Assembly: GCA_937930675.1 (NCBI GenBank)
Contig: CALHCC010000015.1
Span: 1 to 45,321 of the forward strand
Reading direction: 5' to 3'
Origin: an uncultured Flavobacteriaceae bacterium
GTDB taxonomy: Bacteria > Bacteroidota > Bacteroidia > Flavobacteriales > Flavobacteriaceae
Length of the DNA: 45,321 nucleotides
This document shows, piece after piece, positions 17,045 to 24,262 of the stretch. The notes beneath the pieces are model-generated. The model saw only the letters and a list, made by a program, of their open reading frames with translations. It ran no database searches and had not been told where the DNA came from. Position 1 is the first letter of the stretch; each line of letters opens with the position of its first letter. A program made the translations under genes and the position numbers.

Positions 17045-18947
17045 CATTGCAGAAAGAATTACCGATTTTATTAAAAACTATCCTCCTTTTGATCATGTAG
17101 CCTATCCGGATTTGTATGAATTGGCTGTAGAAATTAACGTTATTTATTTAGATAAAGACGAAGCTTTGTATACACAAGGAAAACCACATAACGATCATTT
17201 TTACATAGTCAATCAAGGAGCGATTAGAATTTACAGACAAGAAGGAGAAAATACGGTAGACGTAGAAATGTGCGATGAGGGAGATGTGCTAGGACTTAGA
17301 CCTTTAATTGTAAACGAAAATTACTTATTAAACGCCAAGGCTTACGAAGAATCTATTATTTATGCCATTCCTATTGATTTTTTTAACACAAAGTTTGAGA
17401 ATCATACAGAAATTAATAAATATCTAATCACACGTTTTGCCAGCAACTCTACCACTCGTTTTTCTCAAGAAGAAAACGAACATATTTTTGCAGATTACAA
17501 ACGTACACGTCAAACAGATTATTTTAGTTCTAAAATATTGAATTTAATGACTTCTGCCATTAGCTGTAGTCACAAGCATACGGTTAGAGAAGCTGCTCAA
17601 ATTATGAGTGAAAATAAAATCAGTTCTATTTTTATTTCCAAAAAAAGTAAGCCTATTGGTATTGTTACTAACAAAGTGTTGTTACACAATATTGCTACCG
17701 GTAAATTTTCTATTGATGAAAATGTAAAAGAAATTATGAATGCCCCTATTGTAACTGCATCTCCAGACATTTCTATTGCAGAGGCACAAATTATTATGCT
17801 AAAAAACAAAGTAGAAAATGTGTGTATTACAAAAGACGGAACTAGAGATTCTAAAATAACAGGAATGCTTACGCAGCAAGACATTGTAGCTTCTTTAAGT
17901 AACAATCCTGCGGTGTTAATGAAACAAATAAATAGAGCTAGAAGCATTTCTAGATTGCGAGATTTACGACAGCAATTAAATGATTTACTAAAAAGATATA
18001 TCGATCAAAAAATATCTTTTACCCATACCTTAACTGTTGTTGCAGAATTAAACGAGTCCATCAACCAAAGAGCTGTAGAATTGTCTGTTAAAGAACTAGA
18101 CACAGCTCCACCTTGTCCGTTTGCTTTTTTTGCACTTGGTAGTCAGGCTAGAAAAGAGCAATTAGTCCCTACAGACCAAGACAACGGAATTATTTTTGAC
18201 GATGTTGAAGAAGACAACCTAGAAAATGTACGTCAGTTTTTTATGAACTTGGCAGCCACCATTACTAAAAACTTACATTCCATTGGTTATGAATATTGTC
18301 CTGCGGAAATGATGGCCAGCAATCCAGAATGGTGTTTAAGTAAAAAAGAATGGGAAGAAAAATTTAAAAATTGGATTTACAATCCTACAGATAAAAATGT
18401 TTTATTATCTGCCATCTTTTTTGATTTTAATTTTGTTTTTGGAACCAAAGAGCTGGTCAATAACATGTCAGACATTGTGTATCAACACACACAAAACAAC
18501 AAACGATTTTTTATGTTCTTAGCAAAAGATGCGTTAAAAAGTCCTAGTCCCATCGGATTTTTTAGACAATTTTTAGTAGATCAAGACGGAGCACATAAAG
18601 ATCAGTTTAATATTAAGCAACGTGCTATTATGCCGTTAATTGATGCAGCTAGAATTTTAACCCTACAACACAACCTACAAGGAATTAACAATACGGCAGA
18701 ACGCTATTACAAGCTTAGAGAATTAGAACCTCAAAATGCAGAGGTATACGAGGCTTGTGCATATGCCTTTAAAGCCCTATTAAAATTTAAAACCAAAAGT
18801 GGATTGGCCTCTTTAGGAGAAGATGATGGTAAATTTATTAAACTAGAAACCCTTTCTAAATCGGACAAAGTAAAATTAAGACGATGTTTTAAACCCATCA
18901 AAAGCATTCAAGAAGTAATTACCGTTCGTTTTCAAGCCAATCTATAA
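17034..18947 (+). CDS. cNMP-binding/CBS/DUF294 nucleotidyltransferase-like protein
   Basis: A 637-residue multidomain signalling protein, probably cytoplasmic. Residues ~15-130 form a cyclic-nucleotide-binding-like beta roll (LDKDEALYTQGKPHNDHFYIVNQGAIRIYR). A pair of CBS domains lies at ~165-290 (VREAAQIMSENKISSIFI; TASPDISIAEAQIIM). A DUF294 nucleotidyltransferase-like domain has the GS-x-AR-K-E ... TDQDNG signature at 369-385, and the DUF294 C-terminal domain lies at ~490-620. The G-S and D-x-D residues of the nucleotidyltransferase fold are present, so activity is possible (GlnD-like uridylyltransfer is one idea, not shown). It overlaps the Nudix gene by 11 bp and is followed after 9 bp by a DEDDh exonuclease. 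Confidence 0.87.
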   Translation: MKNSIAERITDFIKNYPPFDHVAYPDLYELAVEINVIYLDKDEALYTQGKPHNDHFYIVNQGAIRIYRQEGENTVDVEMCDEGDVLGLRPLIVNENYLLNAKAYEESIIYAIPIDFFNTKFENHTEINKYLITRFASNSTTRFSQEENEHIFADYKRTRQTDYFSSKILNLMTSAISCSHKHTVREAAQIMSENKISSIFISKKSKPIGIVTNKVLLHNIATGKFSIDENVKEIMNAPIVTASPDISIAEAQIIMLKNKVENVCITKDGTRDSKITGMLTQQDIVASLSNNPAVLMKQINRARSISRLRDLRQQLNDLLKRYIDQKISFTHTLTVVAELNESINQRAVELSVKELDTAPPCPFAFFALGSQARKEQLVPTDQDNGIIFDDVEEDNLENVRQFFMNLAATITKNLHSIGYEYCPAEMMASNPEWCLSKKEWEEKFKNWIYNPTDKNVLLSAIFFDFNFVFGTKELVNNMSDIVYQHTQNNKRFFMFLAKDALKSPSPIGFFRQFLVDQDGAHKDQFNIKQRAIMPLIDAARILTLQHNLQGINNTAERYYKLRELEPQNAEVYEACAYAFKALLKFKTKSGLASLGEDDGKFIKLETLSKSDKVKLRRCFKPIKSIQEVITVRFQANL

Positions 18948-18956
18948 ATTTTTACC

Positions 18957-19652
18957 ATGATAGATTTTATCAAAAAAAACATAAAGTATTACTTTGCTCC
19001 TAAAAAGTACCCCGACTACTGGAAAGCATATTCGGAAACCTTAAAACACATTCACTCCAAATCTATTTCAGATTCTAAATTTGTTGTTTTTGATTGTGAA
19101 ACTTCTGGTTTAGATCCTAAAACAGATCGTATTTTATCTATGGGAGCCATTACCATTCATGGCAATATGATACAAGTTAAAAATACGTTTGAAAGATATC
19201 TCCATCAAGATGTTTTTAAAAGGGAAAGTGTCGCTATACATGGTTTGTTAAAAAATGGAAATTATCATAAAACCGAAGAAGCAGAAGCTATTAAAGATTT
19301 TTTAAAATACATTGAAGGTGCTATTTTAGTAGGACATCATATTAATTTTGATGTTAACTGTGTGAACTATGCTCTTAAAAGAATGGGACTTCCTAAATTA
19401 AAAAACAAAACGCTAGACACTTCTGTTCTTTTTAAAAAAACCAAACACCAGGTATATTCGCATGTAAACAACAAAGTGTTTAGTTTAGATGAAGTTTGTG
19501 ATGAACTAAAAGTTTCTAAAAAAGACAGACATACTGCCTATGGAGATGCCTACATTACAGCCATTGTGTTTTTTAGAATTCTTGGAAAACTAAACAAAAA
19601 CAACGATTTAACTTTAAAAGATTTATTTTATACTCCAAAAATGATTTATTAA
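18957..19652 (+). CDS. DEDDh 3'-5' exonuclease (DnaQ-like)
   Basis: A 231-residue exonuclease-fold protein. All DEDDh residues are visible: D46 and E48 in FDCETSGLD, D132 in GHHINFDVN, H192 and D197 in RHTAYGDAY. The domain resembles the DNA polymerase III epsilon subunit, but it has an extra N-terminal ~40 residues and no obvious clamp-binding motif. In many bacteria a DnaQ-like exonuclease is encoded next to a CBS/DUF294 protein, as here. Likely the last gene of the Nudix-DUF294-exonuclease operon. Confidence 0.87.
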   Translation: MIDFIKKNIKYYFAPKKYPDYWKAYSETLKHIHSKSISDSKFVVFDCETSGLDPKTDRILSMGAITIHGNMIQVKNTFERYLHQDVFKRESVAIHGLLKNGNYHKTEEAEAIKDFLKYIEGAILVGHHINFDVNCVNYALKRMGLPKLKNKTLDTSVLFKKTKHQVYSHVNNKVFSLDEVCDELKVSKKDRHTAYGDAYITAIVFFRILGKLNKNNDLTLKDLFYTPKMIY

Positions 19653-19744
19653 ATACCCTTATTTTTAGCACTTTAAAATTAGATTTTAATTCTTTTGTAC
19701 TATTTTTTAAGCAAAACCAAACAGTTGTTAAATTTTTATATTCT

Positions 19745-19765
19745 CAACATTTTTAACGAATGTTG
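19745..19765. repeat. inverted repeat upstream of mqo promoter
   Basis: CAACATT (19745-19751) and AATGTTG (19759-19765) form a 7-bp inverted repeat with a 7-nt spacer, about 37 bp upstream of the mqo -7 element. A possible operator; short enough to be chance. Confidence 0.3.
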
Positions 19766-19801
19766 GTCAATTGATTGTTAATTTTTCTTAGGCTAAACCT
19801 T

Positions 19802-19809
19802 TATCTTTG
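19802..19809 (+). promoter_or_regulatory. -7 element of mqo promoter
   Basis: TATCTTTG exactly matches TAnnTTTG and lies 28 bp before the ATG at 19838. Confidence 0.6.
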
Positions 19810-19837
19810 CCATCACTAAAAATAAAGGTTCAGAAAA

Positions 19838-21226
19838 ATGCCCAAAAAATCGACTTCTAAAAAAAACACATCAAAAACTACAGCCATTAAACATTCTGAT
19901 TTTGTACTCATTGGAGGAGGAATTATGAGTGCAACCTTAGCTATTTTATTATACGAAAAATTTCCTGGTAAAAGAATCACCATTATAGAAAAGTTACCTA
20001 AAGTTGCAGAGGAAAGCTCTGAAGCTTGGAACAACGCAGGTACAGGTCATGCCGGAAATTGTGAGCTAAATTACACTCCCGAAAAAAACGGGGTTGTAAA
20101 CCCAGACAAAGCACTTAAAACAGCGGCTCAGTTTTACGATACTTTAGAATTTTGGAAAGATTGTGCCAAAAAAGGATACATTCACAACATAGATAAGTGT
20201 TTGTCTCCTGTTCCGCATATTAGTTTTGTAGAAGGAAAAAAAGATGTGGCTTTTTTAGAGAATCGTTGGAATGTTTTAAAAGAGACTGAGTATTTTAAAG
20301 ACATGCTATTTTCTAAAGACATCGAAGAAATAGCACAATGGATTCCGTTAATGATGGAAGGGAGAAACAAAAAATGTAAAGTTGCTGCCACTTATTTTAA
20401 GAATGGCTATGATGTAAATTTTGGAGAAGTAGCGGAACAAATTTTTAGATTTTTAGAAAAACAACCCAACGTTACATTATACAAACACAGTAATGTATAC
20501 GATGTACAAAAAACAGACAACAAACGATGGTTATTGTCTGTAAAAGGACAAAACGTAGGTAAACACTGGAAAATAGTAAGTAACTACTTATTTGTAGGAG
20601 CTGGTGGAGGTGCTTTGTCTTTATTAGAAAAATCTGATATTAAAGAAGCAAGAGGTTACGGAGGTTTTCCTATTAGTGGTTTGTGGTTGCGTTGTACCAA
20701 TCCTGAAGTGATTGAACAACATGCTGCCAAAGTATATGGTAAAGCTAAAAAAGGAGCTCCGCCAATGTCTGTGCCACATATGGATACTAGAGTAATTAAC
20801 GGGCGTAAAGAATTGTTATTTGGACCTTACGCTGGTTTTACAACCAAGTTTTTAAAGCACGGTTCTTATTTTGATTTGCCTAAATCTGTAGAGTTTGATA
20901 ATATTATGAGTTTGTTAGGTGCAGGATACAATAACCTTCCCTTGGTAGGATATTTAATCAAACAAGTAAGTTTAAGTTTTGAAGATAGAATGGAAATGTT
21001 AAGAGAATTCTATCCCGAAGCTAAAGATGAAGATTGGAAAGTAGTCGTTGCAGGGCAACGTGTTCAAATTATTAAAAAAGATAAAAAAGGAAAAGGAAAA
21101 TTAGAGTTCGGAACCGAAGTAATTGTGTCTAAAGACAAAACCATTGCTGGATTGTTAGGAGCTTCTCCGGGAGCATCTACCTCTTACTCTGTTATGAAAA
21201 AGGTAATTGAAAAATGTTTTGATTAA
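19838..21226 (+). CDS. mqo: malate:quinone oxidoreductase
   Basis: FAD-dependent, membrane-associated enzyme oxidising malate to oxaloacetate and passing electrons to (mena)quinone. A Lys-rich N-terminal ~20 residues precede the FAD-binding GGGIMSATLA (26-35). Then come the Mqo hallmarks EESSEAWNNAGTGHAGNCEL and NYTPEKNGVVNPDKA, with YGGFPISGLWLRC and a C-terminal LLGASPGASTSYSVM. At 462 residues it is a little short of the usual ~490 but covers the family end to end. Transcribed alone, with its own -7 element and a strong terminator. Confidence 0.94.
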   Translation: MPKKSTSKKNTSKTTAIKHSDFVLIGGGIMSATLAILLYEKFPGKRITIIEKLPKVAEESSEAWNNAGTGHAGNCELNYTPEKNGVVNPDKALKTAAQFYDTLEFWKDCAKKGYIHNIDKCLSPVPHISFVEGKKDVAFLENRWNVLKETEYFKDMLFSKDIEEIAQWIPLMMEGRNKKCKVAATYFKNGYDVNFGEVAEQIFRFLEKQPNVTLYKHSNVYDVQKTDNKRWLLSVKGQNVGKHWKIVSNYLFVGAGGGALSLLEKSDIKEARGYGGFPISGLWLRCTNPEVIEQHAAKVYGKAKKGAPPMSVPHMDTRVINGRKELLFGPYAGFTTKFLKHGSYFDLPKSVEFDNIMSLLGAGYNNLPLVGYLIKQVSLSFEDRMEMLREFYPEAKDEDWKVVVAGQRVQIIKKDKKGKGKLEFGTEVIVSKDKTIAGLLGASPGASTSYSVMKKVIEKCFD

Positions 21227-21250
21227 ATACCTATACCTCTTAAAAAACAG

Positions 21251-21281
21251 AAAAACCTACTTAAAATTTAAGTAGGTTTTT
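21251..21281 (+). terminator. intrinsic terminator of mqo
   Basis: A 14-bp perfect stem (21251-21264 with 21268-21281, core CCTACTTAA/TTAAGTAGG), a 3-nt loop and a T-rich tail lie 24 bp after the mqo stop. Confidence 0.88.
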
Positions 21282-21282
21282 T

Positions 21283-21921
21283 ATATTGCATCAATATCTT
21301 TCTAAGTACTACCTCCAAAAAGTGTGTAATACTGTTTTTAATTTATTCTGTCGCATAAATTCAAGTTTATCTGTCAAATTCGTTTATTTGTTGAAAACCA
21401 ACAGTCGGCAATTTATTTTTTAAAAGGTGTAATACTTTTAATTTATAGTTCAAAGTGACATCCCAGCATCTTTTATTTAATTTTTAAAACTCTGGCTATA
21501 ATCTACATACCTTTTTCATTTCTTCAGAACATCACCTATACACGGAAAAGAAGGGTACTCACTATACATATTAATTTACTAACACAATTCCTTTAAAGGT
21601 ATGTAAGTAGTTTCTACATCAAAATAGCTCTAAACTTTTATTTAACATTATTATATAGAACTAAACACCTATGTTTTTTACTCCAAACTCTATAAACTAT
21701 TATAATTTATGTGCTAGAAAAAATACAACTATTTATTATAGTAAAAGGCTATTTGCAAATTAAAAACAAACATTTGATTAAAAGATAATTAACACCTAAA
21801 ATTGCACACCTTTTTTTACTCCTCCAAATAGCCATATTTAAGCAGTTTTAAGGAACATAATATATTAGGAAAGATTCTGTAAAAAAGTAAAGTAGTTGTA
21901 AGCCTAGTAAAATAAGGGCAT
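21283..21921. other. gene-free, AT-rich intergenic stretch
   Basis: About 640 bp between the mqo terminator and the tRNA-Asn terminator. I see no credible coding frame on either strand and no RNA gene. The only structure noted is an imperfect direct repeat of about 25 bp (21317-21346 and 21422-21446, sharing TGTAATAC and TTTTAATTTAT). Confidence 0.6.
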
Positions 21922-21949
21922 AAAAAAAGCACCAACTCATGTTGATGCT
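21922..21949 (-). terminator. terminator of tRNA-Asn pair
   Basis: On the minus strand, AGCATCAAC/GTTGGTGCT (one G-U pair) forms a 9-bp stem with a 4-nt loop (21928-21949), followed by seven Ts (21928-21922). Confidence 0.85.
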
Positions 21950-21955
21950 TTTTGG

Positions 21956-22029
21956 CTCCCCCTCTAGGACTCGAACCTAGGACCCTCTGATTAACAGTCA
22001 GATGCTCTAACCAACTGAGCTAAGGAGGA
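21956..22029 (-). tRNA. tRNA-Asn(GTT), copy 1
   Basis: A 74-nt cloverleaf: acceptor TCCTCCT/AGGGGGA, D arm GCTC/GAGC, anticodon stem TCTGA/TCAGA with loop CTGTTAA (anticodon GTT), T arm CTAGG/CCTAG with TTCGAGT, discriminator G. Identical in body to the other two copies. This is the only copy followed by an encoded CCA. It is 67 bp downstream of copy 2 on the same strand and probably cotranscribed with it. Confidence 0.97.
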
Positions 22030-22096
22030 ATTTCCATATAGGAAAAATAAACCTTAATGCTTACTAAGAAATTCTAAATTAAATTAGTGTTGCTTG

Positions 22097-22170
22097 CTCC
22101 CCCTCTAGGACTCGAACCTAGGACCCTCTGATTAACAGTCAGATGCTCTAACCAACTGAGCTAAGGAGGA
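22097..22170 (-). tRNA. tRNA-Asn(GTT), copy 2
   Basis: Identical 74-nt body to copy 1, anticodon GTT. No CCA is encoded (the 3' flank reads CAAG). It is first in the two-tRNA unit, behind a consensus Bacteroidota promoter at 22208-22237. Confidence 0.97.
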
Positions 22171-22207
22171 ATTTGCTTTAAGCTACAACATTTCCTTTTT
22201 GCGGTTG

Positions 22208-22237
22208 CAAAGATAACCTTTTTTACAATTGTTACAA
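22208..22237 (-). promoter_or_regulatory. promoter of tRNA-Asn copies 2 and 1
   Basis: Read on the minus strand: TTG (22237-22235), a 19-nt spacer, then TATCTTTG (22215-22208), an exact Bacteroidota -33/-7 arrangement. The tRNA begins 38 nt further on. The -7 region closely resembles that of tRNA copy 3. Confidence 0.75.
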
Positions 22238-22313
22238 TAGAAAACGAAACTTTTTACGTTTTTTAATTCTTAAAAAATGTAACTACTCTGATACCCAAAA
22301 AAATATCATTTAA

Positions 22314-23831
22314 CTATTTCAATTTTTTTAAGTCTCTTGTTTTTTTAATTGTAGGATCCGAAGGAGCATTTACATAATTTCTTGCTTTTTTAAAGACAAT
22401 TGTACTCGGTGTTTTTCTTTTTTTAGGAACCCATTTTTTTAATCTTTTAACCACTGATTTATACTTAGAACGCTCAATTAAGTTGGTCCACTCCATTGGA
22501 TCTTTTTCTAAATTATATAGTTCTTCTACACCTTTTAAACTCTTGGTATAATGCCATTTTCCACTTAAAATAGAAGTACCTCTATTACTAATTGTAATTC
22601 CTGGGTAATTCCACTCCTCTTCAGGTTTTTTTAATAATTCCGAAAAATCGTGTCCTTCTAAGTTTTCTTTTTTAGGTAAACCTGCTAATGACACCATTGT
22701 TGGGTATAAATCTAACAAACTCACATTCTTATCAGAATACTGTCTCTCTTTCATTTCTGGTAAACTTACCAGCAAAGGAGTTTTTACAGTCTCTATCCAA
22801 GTAGTTTCTTTTAAATATCTTGATTTCTCACCTAAATGCCAACCATGATCCCCACAAACAACAACAATTGTGTTATCTGCATATTTACTTTTTTCTAAAG
22901 CATCCATCAACACTCCAAAACAAGCATCTACATAAGATATATTCGCCAAATATGCTCGTGTAGCTTCTTTTTCTAAACCATGCTTTTTTACCCATTTATA
23001 TTCTTTTGTTGGCCAATAAGCTTGCTTACCGTTGGGTTTTAAAATATCTTTTAAATCATCTTCTTTTACAATTGGTGCTTTAATTTTATCAACATCATAC
23101 ATATCAAAAAATTGTTTAGGCACATACCACGGCAAATGTGGTTTAATAAAACCAACAGCCATAAAAAATGGTTTTTCAAAATTAGTATCCAATTTTTTCA
23201 CAGCCCAATCTGCAACTTTATAATCTACTGTGTTTTCAAAAGAATCTTTTAAAGGTCCCCAACTTAATTTTGATTTTTTATCTACAAATTCTGGAGACTT
23301 TTCTCCACGAATCATTCCTGCTTTACTAGATGTTAAAAACTTTCTATCTACATGATCTTTATGTCCTCTTCTTGCTCTCGCAAATTCATCAAAAGCCCAA
23401 TGTCCAAAGTCGGTTCCAAATTCTGCTCCATGTTTATGAAATATTTTCCCATTTCCTAAAGAATAATAACCGTGTTTTGAAAAATACTCTGGAAGTGTTG
23501 CATTTTTTTTCACTAAATCCGAGTAAATCATATTCTGAGTATTATTATAAACTCCAGAAGTACTAGGCATAAAACCAGATAGTAATGCAGATCTAGAAGG
23601 TCCACAAACAGGAGCTGCACAAACTGCATTTTTAAAAACTATGGTTCCTTTTTTCGTAAACTTATCTAAATTAGGAGTTTTCACTTGCTTATTTCCATCC
23701 AAAGGTTCAATCCAATCATTCAAATCATCAATCATTACAAAAAGAATGTTAGGCTTTTTATCTTGACTTTTCATAGAAAGAGTACCAATAAACACTAAAA
23801 AGAGTACTAAAACAATATTAATTTTTATCAT
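22314..23831 (-). CDS. secreted S1-family sulfatase (iduronate-2-sulfatase-like)
   Basis: A 505-residue type I sulfatase, exported by an N-terminal signal peptide (IKINIVLVLFLVFIGTLSMKSQ). The metal Asp pair D35-D36 lies in FVMIDDLNDW. The formylglycine site is C76-G-P-S-R80 within APVCGPSRSALLSG. KPHLPWYVP and VVCGDHGWHLGEKSRY supply further active-site Lys/His/Asp. Overall it resembles iduronate-2-sulfatase-like members, which in marine Bacteroidota act on sulfated algal polysaccharides; the substrate is not shown. It needs a formylglycine-generating enzyme encoded elsewhere. No SusC/SusD or glycoside hydrolase gene is nearby, and it lies alone between two tRNA-Asn genes. Confidence 0.9.
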   Translation of the reverse strand: MIKINIVLVLFLVFIGTLSMKSQDKKPNILFVMIDDLNDWIEPLDGNKQVKTPNLDKFTKKGTIVFKNAVCAAPVCGPSRSALLSGFMPSTSGVYNNTQNMIYSDLVKKNATLPEYFSKHGYYSLGNGKIFHKHGAEFGTDFGHWAFDEFARARRGHKDHVDRKFLTSSKAGMIRGEKSPEFVDKKSKLSWGPLKDSFENTVDYKVADWAVKKLDTNFEKPFFMAVGFIKPHLPWYVPKQFFDMYDVDKIKAPIVKEDDLKDILKPNGKQAYWPTKEYKWVKKHGLEKEATRAYLANISYVDACFGVLMDALEKSKYADNTIVVVCGDHGWHLGEKSRYLKETTWIETVKTPLLVSLPEMKERQYSDKNVSLLDLYPTMVSLAGLPKKENLEGHDFSELLKKPEEEWNYPGITISNRGTSILSGKWHYTKSLKGVEELYNLEKDPMEWTNLIERSKYKSVVKRLKKWVPKKRKTPSTIVFKKARNYVNAPSDPTIKKTRDLKKLK

Positions 23832-23854
23832 ATCACTACATATTATATCGTTAA

Positions 23855-23862
23855 CAAATATA
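23855..23862 (-). promoter_or_regulatory. -7 element of sulfatase gene
   Basis: On the minus strand TATATTTG (exact TAnnTTTG), 23 bp before the ATG at 23831. No clear -33 box. Confidence 0.5.
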
Positions 23863-23941
23863 AATAGACGCTTTCATCTTTCATGTAATCTATCATACAT
23901 TAAATGTTTTTGTCAGTACTAAAATGTAATTTTTAAGCATA

Positions 23942-23974
23942 AAAAAAGTCCTAATCTAAAAGATTAAGACTTTT
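23942..23974 (-). terminator. terminator of tRNA-Asn copy 3
   Basis: A 14-bp stem (23944-23957 with 23961-23974, one G-U pair on the minus strand) with a 3-nt loop and a T tract, directly after tRNA copy 3 and upstream of the sulfatase gene. Confidence 0.85.
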
Positions 23975-23978
23975 AAAG

Positions 23979-24052
23979 CTCCCCCTCTAGGACTCGAACC
24001 TAGGACCCTCTGATTAACAGTCAGATGCTCTAACCAACTGAGCTAAGGAGGA
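23979..24052 (-). tRNA. tRNA-Asn(GTT), copy 3
   Basis: Identical 74-nt body to copies 1 and 2, anticodon GTT, no encoded CCA. It stands alone with its own -7 element (24083-24090) and terminator, 147 bp upstream of the sulfatase start. Confidence 0.97.
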
Positions 24053-24082
24053 AGTTGCTTATAGCAAACTTTTTTGCGTTGG

Positions 24083-24090
24083 CAAATATA
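24083..24090 (-). promoter_or_regulatory. -7 element of tRNA-Asn copy 3
   Basis: On the minus strand TATATTTG, 30 bp before the tRNA, inside a stretch (GCGTTGGCAAATATAA on plus) very like the copy 2 promoter (GCGGTTGCAAAGATAA). Confidence 0.6.
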
Positions 24091-24211
24091 ATTCTTTTTC
24101 TTAATCCCAGTCACCTTTTTTCAAAAAAAACAAAAAAAATCAATCTGTTATAATTTTTATTATTTACAAGAATAACTCGCAGAGATTATCCGCTGTCAAG
24201 TACAAATAAAT

Positions 24212-24242
24212 TATTTTTGTTCATTCGACTAATGAACAAAAA
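24212..24242 (+). promoter_or_regulatory. sucA -7 element overlapped by a 12-bp perfect inverted repeat
   Basis: TATTTTTG at 24212-24219 matches the -7 consensus. TTTTTGTTCATT (24214-24225) and AATGAACAAAAA (24231-24242) form a perfect 12-bp inverted repeat with a 5-nt spacer, covering the -7 box and the predicted transcription start, 20 bp before the sucA ATG. It could be an operator or a 5' leader hairpin. Confidence 0.5.
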
Positions 24243-24262
24243 CATAAAGACAACATATTAAC

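Noticed and set aside
22314-23831. Sulfatase as part of a polysaccharide utilisation locus
   Set aside because: No SusC/SusD pair, glycoside hydrolase or matching regulator occurs in the flanks.
21956-24052. tRNA triplet as a short repeat array or CRISPR
   Set aside because: The repeats are full tRNA-Asn genes that fold as cloverleaves, with unequal spacing.
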